Assembly (NCBI GenBank): GCA_028551475.1
Contig: CM052359.1
Location: 20,001-84,000, forward strand
Reading direction: 5' to 3'
Length of the DNA: 64,000 bases
Source: Casuarina equisetifolia
Lineage: Eukaryota > Streptophyta > Magnoliopsida > Fagales > Casuarinaceae
Both the position numbers and the translations under genes were made by a program. Shown here piece by piece: positions 1 to 12,500 of the stretch; position 1 is the first letter of the stretch, and each line of letters opens with the position of its first letter. The notes below the pieces were generated by a model. That model saw nothing but the letters and a program-made list of their open reading frames with translations. It did no database searches and was not told the DNA's origin.

Positions 1-3000
1 AAGGTTATTAGGCCCAACCTTTCTGGACCAGTAGGCCAAACTAGTCACCATGATTAATCAGAAGGGCCCAACTAACTTTAGTGCCAACTTCATAAGTATT
101 TCTCCACCCTTGACTTCATTTCATTCGAATTGAATTATCGATTTTAAGACTAGTGACCACATCATATGTAATTTATGATTTTTAGATTCATACTATTCAT
201 GTGCTTCCCCCATATATATATGTTTGTCTGACTAAACCCCTAGCCTAGTTACTCACATTGGCCATTATTGGCCTAGTCCCCAATTACATTTATGACATAT
301 TTTATATGCTCCTCATTTTCATCACAATCTCTTATATATTTGTAAAATGACCCGTGATAACAATTATGTGTATCTACTCTTCAATAATTTTTGTGTTTTC
401 TAGGACCATATGACTAAGGTGCTAATTGGGCTCAGCAAGGCTAATGGGGGACTTTATTTTATTTGCTTTGTTATCCCAAAACATTTTCATTCTATTTTTT
501 ATGAGTATTTGTTTTCCATTTTGAACTCTCATTGTGATTTTATGTAGACCCTTGCGTGCAATTCCATTTTAAATAATAAATATTTACTTTCGCATCAAAG
601 GCTTGGCCACTCTTTTTTAAAATCTTATTTTGCACATGGAAAAATTATTTCTATCCCTAATTTTTTTGCTTGCAATGTTTGTCCCCTTATGAAACAAACA
701 CATGCACATTTTCCTTTTAGCACCACTGCCACCACATGCACATTTTCCTTTTAGCACCACTGCCACCACCTTTATTTTTACCTTGTCCACATGGATGTTT
801 AAGGTCCCCATTGCCACCCTACCCATGACAATGCCCATTATTTTTTAACCATCATTAATGATTTTTCTCATGCAACTTAGAATTTTTTACTACATTATAA
901 AAGCCAAGTTTTTTCAAAAGTTCAATCTTTCCTCTCTATGGTTCATACTCAGTTTGGTGTCATAGTCAAGCACATTTGCTCTAATAATGACATGAAATTT
1001 TTTTTATTCTAATTGCTCATTTTTTCTTCACTCTCATAGAATTGTTTATGAAAGCTCTTGCATACCCTTCAGCAGAATGGAGTGGTTAAATGCAAGCATT
1101 ATCACCTTTTGGATGTTGCTCGTGTCTTACTTTTTTAGGCTCACCTCCCACCTTATTTTTTAAGCAAGTGCATCTTAATCATCACTTATCTTATTAATCA
1201 TTTTCTTTCATCTCCTCTTGGTGGCCTCATGCCTTATGAGTATTTATTTGATGCCCCTCCTCTTCTTAACCATTTATATGTTTTTGGTTGTCAGTGTTAT
1301 ACCACCACTCTTAGTGGTCATAACAAATTTAGCCCTTAAGCCATTTCTTGTCTTTATAGGGTACTTCTTATATCATAAATTTTACAAATTTTTTGACCTT
1401 GCTACAGAAAAAACTTTTGTCAAGTATGATATCATTTTTTATGAAAATATTTTTCCTTTTGCGTTATAGGTTTCCCCTTCATCCCCTAAAGGCATGGCCA
1501 TCCTTTCAACACCTATTATATCACCCGTGGAAACCTACTCTCTATCCTTATTACTATTTGATAAGCTCATTTTCCCTAACCCTCCTCCCATTAGTCTTAA
1601 TCCTCTTACTCTATCTCCCTCTCCATTAGTCTTAGTACCCAATGTCACTCCACTTCTTGTCATTGAGCCTTCTGCTCAACCTCCTAACTTAAATCCACCA
1701 CCATCACCCTATATGGCTTGTTGCTCCACCTGTACCATTAAACCCCCTATTTGGAGTAGTGATTATCTTTGTCCCATTTTCTCCACCCCATCTCCAACTA
1801 TATCTCCTTGGTCCATTGTCATCCCTATCACCAACATTACATTGCCTTAATTTCTACCATCCCTAAACCTCATTATTTCCATAAGGCTATTAAGAACTCT
1901 AACTAGGTCACTACCATGGATAATGACTTTGTTGCCTTTAAGGCCAATCATACTTAGGACATGATTTCATTACCCCTAGTTGACATTTAGTTAGTTATAA
2001 GTGGGTTTACAGGATTAAATATCATAAAAATGATTCTGTTAAGTGCTACAAAGCTTGCTTGGTCTCCAAAGGCTATAGTCAACATGAAGGTTTTCACTAT
2101 TAGGATACTTTCTCACCCACTGCCAAGCATGTCATTATTCGGTTACTTGTTACCATTGTCATTCTGCATCATTAGCCCTTATTTCAAATGGATGTCCAAA
2201 ATGTTTTTCTTCATGGTGACTTTTCTGAAGAGGTTTATATGGTACTTCCTCCTAGATTTCACAATTAAGGGAAGGGATTTATATGTTAATTACGCAAATC
2301 CTTATATGGTCTCAAGTAAGCATCTCACCAGTGAAGTGCAAAATTTACTACAATCCTACTTGCTTATGATTTTTGGTAGTCTTGGCATGATTACTCTTTC
2401 TTCACCAAATCTAAGCAAAGTTCCTTCATTACTTTACTTATTTATGTGAACGATATTTTAATAACAAGGAACAACCAAGTAGCTATATCTAATTTAAAGA
2501 ACTACTTAAACTCCATATTCTTTATGAAGGATCTTGGATGGTTAAAGTTCTTTCTTAGCATTGAGATTGCTCGCTCCCCATATGGTATTTCTTTTAGTCA
2601 ACAGAAATATACCTTTGAGGCAAGGCTAGCAAGCTCTAAACCTTTAATAAATCCTATAAAGCATAACAAGAAGTTTACAAGCATTTAATATGATGTCAAC
2701 TTCAATGAAGAAACTCTTGATCCACCATTTAAAGACCCTTTAACGTATCAATGTCTAGTTGGTAAAGTAATTTATCTAACACTTATTAGGCATGATATTA
2801 CTTTTCTAGTCCAGTTGCTTAATCAATTTATGCAAGCACCAAAGCAATCACATGTGGAGGTAGTCATGAAAGTCATTTGGTATTTCAAAAGTTATCCAAG
2901 CCTTGGACTCATGTTCCCTTCAACATCCAAAATGGAACTCAAAGCCTATTGTGACTCATATTACAGCACTTGTCTTATGACACAACAATCAACCACAATT

Positions 3001-3443
3001 TTCTATATAATGCTTGGTAATTTCCTAATATCCAAGCGCTCAAAGAAGCAACCAACAGTCTCTCTATTATATGCAAAAACTAAATATCAAGCCATGCAAG
3101 TTACCATTTGTGAGATAGTACAATTTGTGAGATAGTATAAATAATGGGGCTACTCAATGATTTTGGTTTTTATCTTTAACAACTAACCCTACTATTTTTG
3201 TGATAATGAAGTAAAAGAAAAAATTGCAGCAAACTCGATCTTCCATGAGAGAACCAAGCATTAGAAGTCAATTATCATTATGTGAGAGAAAAGTTACAAT
3301 AAGGGATTATCTCGACTCATCATACCTCCACCAAAGAACAACCTACAAACATGTTTGCTAAAGCTCTTTGTAGTAGGCAACATTAACACCTTTGTCCATG
3401 CTCAGAGTATTTGACTTGTTCAAATCTCTAGCTTGAGGGAGAA
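1..3443 (+). mobile_element. Decayed Ty1/copia retrotransposon, 3' part
   Basis: This is the internal region of a copia element that enters from the left window edge and is too damaged to encode anything. Pieces of the polyprotein appear in the usual order but in different frames with many stops. A GAG-pre-integrase motif (HQRLGH, near 595-615) is followed by the Cys pair CNVC near 672. An integrase C-terminal stretch (FGCQCY near 1280-1305) comes next. The reverse transcriptase follows, with KWVYRIKY near 2000, [13 protein letters not shown] near 2185-2225 and a YVNDIL site near 2443 where YVDDIL is usual. An RNase H-like end lies near 2815-3135. A purine-rich tract (ttgagggagaa) sits just before the LTR-like sequence at 3444. 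The 5' LTR and gag start are outside the window. It resembles, at protein level, the copia element at 18033-23705 but is far more decayed. Confidence 0.85.
701..768 (+). repeat. 34-bp perfect tandem duplication inside the decayed copia element
   Basis: Two adjacent 34-base units at 701-734 and 735-768 read the same (each begins catgcacattttcc). They fall just after the CNVC motif of the GAG-pre-integrase remnant and shift its frame. It is a local duplication that arose after insertion. Confidence 0.9.
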
Positions 3444-3660
3444 TGTTATGAAATATTGAAATGTAGAATATTTCCTCGCAAGATATTAGCCTAATTTTAT
3501 GTATTGCAATTAATGTATATATTTCCATGTATAAATGTTGGTATAGTTTCCATGTAAACCTTCATTATAAGTCTATATAAAGACCTCACATTGTACATTC
3601 TAGTTACAGCAATATTAATAGAGAGATCACTTCCCACACTCTTTTAATTGTTGTTATAGT
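3444..3660 (+). repeat. Probable 3' LTR of the decayed copia element
   Basis: Directly after the polypurine tract the sequence begins with TG (tgttatgaaat). It continues as AT-rich DNA with a TATA-like tatataaag near 3576 and several AATAAT or ATTAAT runs. The start is well placed by the purine tract and TG. The right end is a guess, because the partner LTR lies outside the window and no clear CA end could be chosen. Confidence 0.5.
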
Positions 3661-6599
3661 AGATATATTTTTTTTTATTCTAATTATGGAGTTCTGCACT
3701 GCTTCTTGTTTTCTTGAGTTTTGTAGGCATAATGGAATTTCTCAAGAAATTTCATTGCATAAACTTTTATACGTGTAAGCTTCTGTTCATCATACTGATC
3801 CATCACATGACCTAGGACTAGAAATTCATTTTGAAGGATTCAAAGCATTAGAGTTAGAATTCCCATGAGCAGAAACTATGACCTTTTACATCAAATTTGT
3901 CAAATATTACTAGATATTTACCACTAAACTTACTTTAAAGTCAGATTATGTGTGATTTTTTAATTGTATTGTTGTTTTTAATAAAAGGTCCAGTATATGT
4001 AATTGGGGAGAAGACAATTGATGCTTTCTCTAGTGCGAAGGAACTCTTCATTTTTGTGCCTTCTCTGTTATATGCTTGCACTAAGTTTCCCTGTGTACTT
4101 CACAATCTGCCAATGACACCGCACAATTCCTTCTACTATGGTTTTGTCGAACAAGAATCAGTACTGGACGAAAAAGGTGGTCTTAGCCTGCTATCTTCTA
4201 GCCTTGATTCACATGTTGTACCTCCACCTAGTTTCAGGAATTATTCGCCATAAAATCACATTGTCTCGACTAGTGACGGTGTCAACTTGTACTCAGCAAA
4301 AAATTTTCATAAAGTCTTGGTTTCATTTGCAAATGTTACATTCTTGATATCGGTGAAATCTAATTCATTTGCTGGGAGGAAAAATGCCATTACTTTTCAG
4401 CATAGGTGGTTTATTTAGCAGAACTTTAGCAAATAATGTGTTTCTTTGTATTCTCTAAAACTTATCTCTCTATCCTGTTAACATCTCTTATTTTGTAGAT
4501 ATGTCCGGTGGTGCATGAGGAAAAGATTTGTGATATAAGCAGAACGGAACACATCTATACTGAACGGAGAAAACCAGGTTGTTGCATTGTATAGTTACTA
4601 ACACATACAGTTCTTGGATATGAATCTGAATTCATGCTCACCCACACGTCCATATAATGATACATATCACGGAGATAAAGATCTCCCAGCAAAGAAGGCA
4701 GGAAACTTTTTGATAGCTTAAGTCAATGACGATTTATATACATCACACTGCAAGGAATTCAGACTGAGCCTTTCATTTTGATAATTACATGGGATCTAAA
4801 GAAAGAAAGAAAAAGTCATTGTCATTGTTGCGCAATAGAGACAGCAACGTCTTTGGCCGACTGCTGAAGATAATTAGAAGCAGTTGGCTGAATTTAACAC
4901 GTCCATTGGTGGATACAGTTGTGACTGGTCCTCAACTTTCTCATGATTGTCTTAAATGTAAGCAACTCCTCGACTCTCGTGGTTTAAAGTTGGCCTTTAC
5001 ATTTTTAATAAAATTACAAAAAGAAAGGAAGAGAGATTTTTAATTGATTGTGCCTTCGACTCGGTCAAGTGGCAGTTCTCGTGAGTTGTATCAAACCATT
5101 ATTTATGACCTTCGTCTTTTGCTGCTTTCCGCTGGTACACAATCTTTTCTACATTTTCTACAGGGGCAGAAGCCGGCATGGCCGGCAATTTCATATTACT
5201 GGAAATGAAATGCGTATAGTCAGTATCCTGATCCGCCCTTTGTTTTTTTCTCCTTAACCAAAGAGATTGTATTCGTAAAGCAAAAAAATTGAAATTGTAG
5301 TCACGATAATGGTTACATTATACGCATTGTAAACCATACAAGGGGTCCAATTTTGGCATCTTCCCGCTCCATACCAGCGGCACTCTATTCAAATACACTT
5401 AGCTGGGGTTAGATCTGATATTTTGCACCACAAGACGGGGTCTTCTTCTTTCTCTCCCGGGCGTTTCGGCGGTTTTCCTCTTTCCAAATGTAAGGATTTG
5501 CCAACATAAGTTATGAATAATGCCGATTAACAACAATTTGTTATTGTATCCTTTACCAATGTTTTACGTACTATCCAATCATCGTGTAAGTGGGTGTGTG
5601 AACTGTAAAACAAAAAATAATGGATAATATAATAATTATCGTGTAAACTGAGCGAAACAACAAATAAACAAATATTTATAATAACATTGCTCCGAGAAGA
5701 CGTCAGGTTAGGGAAGCAAAAACTGATCATCTCCTCTGTCCCATTTATACCACTCGTGATTCTGCCCTGCCTCTCCAGCATCTTCCGGCTCTCCCCCTTC
5801 ACGCCTTTTTGAATGAACTGGTGACTGAATCTCTTACCTCGGATCACGCCTATGATTTCCTGTTTCTTTCGTTTTCCAATTTCACGAATAATTCCACATT
5901 ATGCGTGGTCAGTGAGTTTCTGGTACTATTAATCCCGTTGGTATTTGTTTTTTTGAAATGTAGTTTCTGATCTTTTCTGTAAGCTGAGTCGATCTGTCAA
6001 GCATTATACCTAGTGAGGATCCATTTATTATCCCTCAATACCAAAGCACTAGTTTCTGTGATGTTACAAAACCTAGAGATGTTTCGTGTCCTTATGTTTC
6101 TGATGTATAAGGTGCGCCTGTTTGTGTGGTTGGATCTACACTCCACCTCCACGTCTGGCGTTCTGATTCCGGGATTAGTCATACCATTTTTCCCTTTCCG
6201 AGATCTATTTTCTTCTGCCTTCTTACTGCCGTTATTTTGAAAAAAAAAAAATCAATATAGTTATAGCTAAGCAGCTTAATTTGTAGAATATCCTCGAGTT
6301 TTCTTTCCTTTTTCTTGTACTTTTTTTTTTTGAATTAATTGAAACGCTGCCTTGATATCAAGAATATTTTTGCATAGTTTAACTTTTTTCTTTTATATGG
6401 TAGAGTGTTGTTTATCGGGAACAATATGATGTACCAGTAACCAGAGATACTCCTTTAATGCTTCATTCTTTTCTTTATATGATTTTTGTAGATTTTTGTA
6501 GTTTCATGCTATCATTGAGGAGCTCAAACTTGTCCGGAACAGCTAAAAGATGCTTCTGTGAAGTAGACCTTCTTCAATTTATCCGGTGATTTTAGCAAA
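3661..6599. other. Spacer and 5' region upstream of the kinesin gene
   Basis: No gene could be assigned here. An open stretch at 3966-4253 (+) has a fairly plant-like composition (it includes SAKELFIFVPSLLYACTKFP), but I recognise no family and see no splice partner. The region from about 5350 to 6599 probably holds the promoter and leader of the kinesin gene. It contains pyrimidine-rich DNA near 5440-5490 (ttcttctttctctcccggg). A repeated acceptor-like string, gatttttgtag, lies at about 6480-6501, where a leader intron could end. Leader exon borders cannot be fixed without transcripts. Confidence 0.4.
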
Positions 6600-9500
6600 A
6601 TGACAATTGACATGCAACCAACTACAGCCCAAAGTGTAGGAACTAGTAGGCCTTCCTTTAGCTCCAGCAATGTTAATGAGGATACTCCTTTGCACAACTC
6701 CGCTGCTGTCTCAAATGGGGATGACTACGACAGTGATAGTTCTAATTTTGCCCCACCGTAAGTGACATGCATTCCTTTTGAGCTATATTGTGGCTAATTA
6801 AATGGTCTTTTTTTTTTTTTTTCCTTTTAGTGGTAGGCGTATTATACATGTTGTGGTGGACTGAATTCGCTGTGGTATTTCTTCTTTAGCTTTTGAAAAA
6901 ATTTATACAATCACAAACCAAATCAAATCAAAGCATGACCTTGTGTGGGATAGAAGCTTCAAATTTTGGCATTTGAAATTTAGTATGACAATTAGAATGT
7001 TCATCAATTTGATGTTTGGGCTTGGTTAAAAGTTATGAACATATAACCTAGATTAGACTCCTGAAACTCTTCAATTAATTGTCTCAGTATTGATGCCACA
7101 GAGATCAAACCCACCTACCCTCTTTTAGCATATGTTCTTCCCTTGGCAGTAATTTTCCCATAATGCTTCTTTAATGTCTAGTGTAACAAAGGTCATGTCA
7201 GATGCAGTTTGCTTGTGTACAACTTTGTCCTTCTTTGTTGCCAATTGGATTCTCTCTCCATGATAAGGAGGAGGCCTTGGTTTCAGCCCATGGGATGAAA
7301 GGTTATCTCCCATGTCTACCTTGCAATTGTTTGATTGCTCAATCAATTGAAAAAGATGTTGGGGAGGGGGAGGGGGAGGGGGAAAGATTGGACTTGTATG
7401 CACTCTATCCAGCCAAGGTTATCTCCCATGTCTACCTTGCAGTTGTTTGATTGTTCAATCAAGTGGAAAAGATGCTGGGGAGGGGAGGGGGGAAGATAGG
7501 GGTTGTATGCACTTGTCCAGTCATTAACCCTAACAAATGCTGTTCTTGTCTTTGCAGCACACCAACGACCCTTTCAATGGCTATTCCTGAAGAACTCGCA
7601 GGTGCTATACCATTGATCAATAGATTTCAGGTGGGAAGATATATATCTACTATCTATTAACATGACATGCTATATAACTGACAATTCATGCTTCCAATTC
7701 CATATTTTCTTTGTGACAATAATTAAATCACCCCAACCCCACATCAAGCACATCATTCCTTGTGTTTAGGGCCATTGTATCTGTTACTAATTCTCTTTAG
7801 CATTTTCTTGTTCTACACAGGTGGAGGGATTTTTAAGATTGATGCAGAAACAGATTCAGTCTTCTGGAAAACGTGGGTTTTTTTCTAAAAAGTCTGTAGG
7901 CCAACAAGTTCGAGAGAGGTTTACATTTGAGGATATGCTATGTTTTCAAAAGGTAGTGCCATGTTTATTTATGTTACTAGTGCCATGTTTATTCATGTTA
8001 CTATGTTCTGTTTTAACTAGCATACCCTGAAGACTTGTTGACAAAATTTTCCAGGATCCTATACCAACTTCATTACTTAAGATTAATAGTGACCTAGTAA
8101 GCCGAGCAACAAAACTGTTCCAGATAATTCTGAAGTACATGGGAGTTGATTCTTCTGATCGAGTTACTTCAGCAAACTTGGATGAACGGATAGAGCTTGT
8201 TGGAAAATTATTCAAGCATACTTTGAAACGTTCAGAGCTTCGTGATGAACTTTTTGTTCAGATTTCAAAACAAACAAGAAATAATCCTGATAGGTATGCC
8301 TCTGCTTTTATATGATTATTTACTACAGGGCCCATAATTGTAAGTGTTGCTATAGTACTGAGCAAAATTTCCCTCTTCACAACATTGGCAATGGTTACAG
8401 GATCCCTTGTTGAGTCTTTTATGAAGCAATACCTCCAAATATATGGCCACCTTTTCGAATTGAACTGCAATCATGTTGTGCATGATGTTGTTTATCACAA
8501 TTGACTTTGCTATTACAGGCAATACTTGGCCAAAGCATGGGAGTTGATGTACTTATGTGCATCTTCAATGCCTCCTAGTAAGGACATTGGTGGATATCTA
8601 TCAGAGTATGTTCATAATGTGGCCCATGGTCCAAGTGCAAATTCTGAGGTTCGAGTGCTTGCATTAAATACACTAAATGCTTTGAAGCATGCCGTTAAGG
8701 CTGGTCCCAGGCATACAATACCAGCACGTGAAGAAATTGAGGCTCTTTTAACTGGTCGAAGACTTACAACCATAGTATTTTTCCTGGATGAGACTTTTGA
8801 AGAGATCACATATGACATGGCAACGACAGTGGCTGATGCTGTTGAGGTACTTTGAAGCCTTCTATACCTTTGAGTCCATATGCATATTCATATCTAACTG
8901 AATACTTATGTCCATGTCAGGAGCTTGCAGGGATAATCAAATTGTCAGCATACTCTAGCTTTAGTCTGTTTGAGTGCCGTAAAGTTGTTACTGGCTCTAA
9001 ATCCCCTGATCCTGGGAATGGTATTTTATTTTATTTATTTCTTGATTATGTCCATGAGTCAGATTCACCAAAATAATCATCTGTTATGGACTTTATTGTT
9101 GGACAGAGGAGTATATTGGGCTTGATGATAACAAATATATTGGAGATCTGCTGGCAGAATTCAAGGCAGCGAAGGATCGAACTAAAGCTGAAATTTTGCA
9201 TTGCAAACTAACATTTAAAAAGAAGCTATTTCGCGAGTCAGATGAGGCAGTGACAGATCCAATGTTTGTGCAGTTGTCATATGTTCAAGTAATATCTTAT
9301 TTCAGTGCTTGGTATTGCTCATTTTGAAGTTTACTGGTCAAGATTATAAAATTGCTTTCTTGCTTTCTTAAGTAGCAAATGTTGCTTTGATCAATGGGAG
9401 GTATATCTCTAATTTACTAGGTTAATGGTTGTCATTGTTACTCTCCTGGAGCTGATGATATCTAATTTTACTCTTGCAGCTGCAACACGATTATATATTA

Positions 9501-12500
9501 GGCAATTATCCTGTTGGAAGGGATGATGCTGCACAGCTGTCTGCATTGCAGATCTTGGTTGAGATTGGATTTGTTGATAACCCTGAATCCTGCACGTGAG
9601 TGTTTTTGTTGCTTTGTCTTACTCCATTTTATTTTCCCTTTCATCCCCCGTCATTAATGCTTTTATGATGTCTAACCTGTATTCATTTTCATAACAAATG
9701 ATTTCCATGCTTTTATACATTACTCTATAATCTAATAAATCTACACTTCTTGAGATAAATTATTTCAGTGATTGGAATTCACTTTTGGAACGATTCCTAC
9801 CAAGACAAATTGCTATTACACGAGCAAAGCGGGAATGGGAATTGGATATTCTTTCTCGTTACCGATCTATGGTAAGAATTAAAGTTTGAAATTCCTTGTA
9901 CACCTATGAGCAACTTGCTTCAAAGTTAAATAGTGTTCAAAGTTCTCATAACTTTTGCATTAACTTTTCTAAATATCTCTATTTCCTTAAAATATTTTTT
10001 AGTTAACCTTGTCTTCCCCACCTCATTTGGCATAACATTTGTAGTCGACTTGAAATCTTTTTCCTATTTTGGTGTCTTTACTATTTGTCCATGGATGCAC
10101 CATTGGTTGTCTTCCACTTAGAGGTTAATCCGTACTTCATCATTGTTAGCTCAACTATTGAAACAATTGTTAGCTGAAAATCACATTTGTTCCTTGCTAG
10201 GAACACCTGACAAAAGATGATGCCAGACAACAGTTTCTGCGGATATTGAGAACACTTCCTTATGGAAATTCAGTTTTTTTTAGTGTTCGCAAGATTGATG
10301 ATCCTATTGGGCTTTTGCCAGGGCGTATAATCTTAGGCATTAATAAGAGAGGAGTAAGTTTTCAGTTATGGTTTTTATTCAGAAATATTGGAAAGCATTT
10401 GCATATCTGGCCGTCTACTTACTCTACATTTATTTGTTTTCTCATTTGCCCATAGGTTCATTTTTTCCGTCCTGTTCCAAAGGAATATCTACACTCTGCT
10501 GAATTACGAGACATTATGCAATTTGGTAGTAGCAATTCTGCTGTTTTCTTTAAGATGAGAGTTGCAGGTGTTCTTCATATATTTCAGTTTGATACCAAGC
10601 AGGTCTTGATCACTTCTCTTGTTCATGCTTCATTATTCCACTACTAAGGTTTCTTGGCCTCTGAACTATTTTGTACTTTGATGACCTGGTATTATTTTTC
10701 CATTGTGACAGGGAGAAGAAATATGTGTTGCTCTTCAGACACATATAAATGATGTCATGTTGCGCCGTTACTCTAAAGCCCGATCCAATGCTAGCAATTC
10801 AGTTAATGGAGATGTTTCTAACAACTTTAAACCTCCCAGCATGGAAATGCATGAGAAACGTGTTCAAGATTTGTCCAAAGCTCTAGAAGAATCTCAAAGG
10901 CATGCAAATCAAGTAAGATTTAAAAGGAAATTGCAATAGAGTGATCTATGTTTGAATAAATTGATAATGACGAAAAGTGTCCATCAACCTATTCCAACAT
11001 ATTCCCAAGTTACTGTTCTATGGGGTTGCTGTTGGGGTTGAGGATGTGATATGCATAAGGACCTATAACTGCTCCTATGATTGTACATGTATGAGAAGAA
11101 ATCAAGCACCGATTATCATGTTAGTCTATTATGATCTACACTTTCTCTTTTGAAGTAACTTAAAGTTCCCATAATTGAGATTACTAGTAAAACTACTCCA
11201 AAATCAAAGTTCTTGTCTTGAACATCTAGTGAGATAATTAATAAGACTAAATCTTTCGTGATTGTTTGGACCCTTTGGCTCTTTATGGACTGGTATATTT
11301 TCTGGATGCTCATATTAAAAAGTAGACCTTAGTTTGGAACCCAGTGTTCTCTAAGAAATCCTTTCTTTCCTGACAAATGTACTTCTCATTTGGGCTGTAG
11401 AAATGGGCTTCTTAGAGTCCATTTAGGCCCTCATGGTAGTACTGATTTATAGTGTAAAAGATTGTTTTACACAACATTATTTAAAGTTGTAATGAATCTC
11501 TCTCGTGTGACTACAACTGGATATTAATGTTTAGTTTTTTTGATTTAGTTGCTAGAAGAATTGCATGAAAAACAAAAGCAAGAAGCAATGTTGCAAGAAG
11601 AACTAGAGGAATTGAAAGAATCATTGAGATCTGACAAGCAAAACCTAGGAAAAGTTATGAGTGATCGTGACAGACTTAGAACATGGTGTGATGAAAAGGA
11701 TAAATCACTTCAGGTCAGTATCATTTACTTTGTCCAATTAGTGTATACTGCTTTATCCCATCACCGATTTTGAATTCTGTTAGGCTGCACTGCTGGAAAA
11801 AAGGAGCATGGAAGCAAGGTTGGCCAAGTTGGGGAATCTTGTGATGGAGAAGAATAACAAAAGAGATTTGGTTGGAGCTGATGCACAGGTGAAGTTTTTT
11901 GAAAATTAATTCCATGGTTTCAATATCTATAGATATGTCAGAATTAATTCATATGTTTAAGATACATTCTTTTATCAATATAGTCAATTTTCTATGTGAT
12001 GAATAAATAAATCTTGATTACGGGTGGTGCTCAATGCAGCTGTTACAAAAGCTTCAAGATGAGTTAAAACTTCGTAGTGAGGAGTTACATGCTGCAGAAG
12101 ATGCCATCAAGAAGCTGGAATATGAGAGGATATTATTGGAAGAAAGGATATCTGAACTTGAAAAGAAGAACTCTGATGAGGTAGTACTTATTTACATTTA
12201 GAATTTGTTCTTAATAACCTTTATTGTTTTCACAAGGTTAAAAATTCATATTCATAGTAATTAATGAAATGCAGATCGAGTTTCTTGAGAAAACCTTTGA
12301 GCAAGAACGTAAGGCCCTAAAGTTTCAAGTATTTGAACTTGAAAGGAAGCTTGAGGGGGTCAAACAAGAGTTGGTTGTTGTTGAGTCAACTCTTGCAATC
12401 AAAAACTCTGATTTGGAATCATTGCAAAATAATATGAAGGAATTAGAAGAATTGAGAGAAATGAAAGAGGTTTGATACATTTGATCTCCTTCCCAACTCT

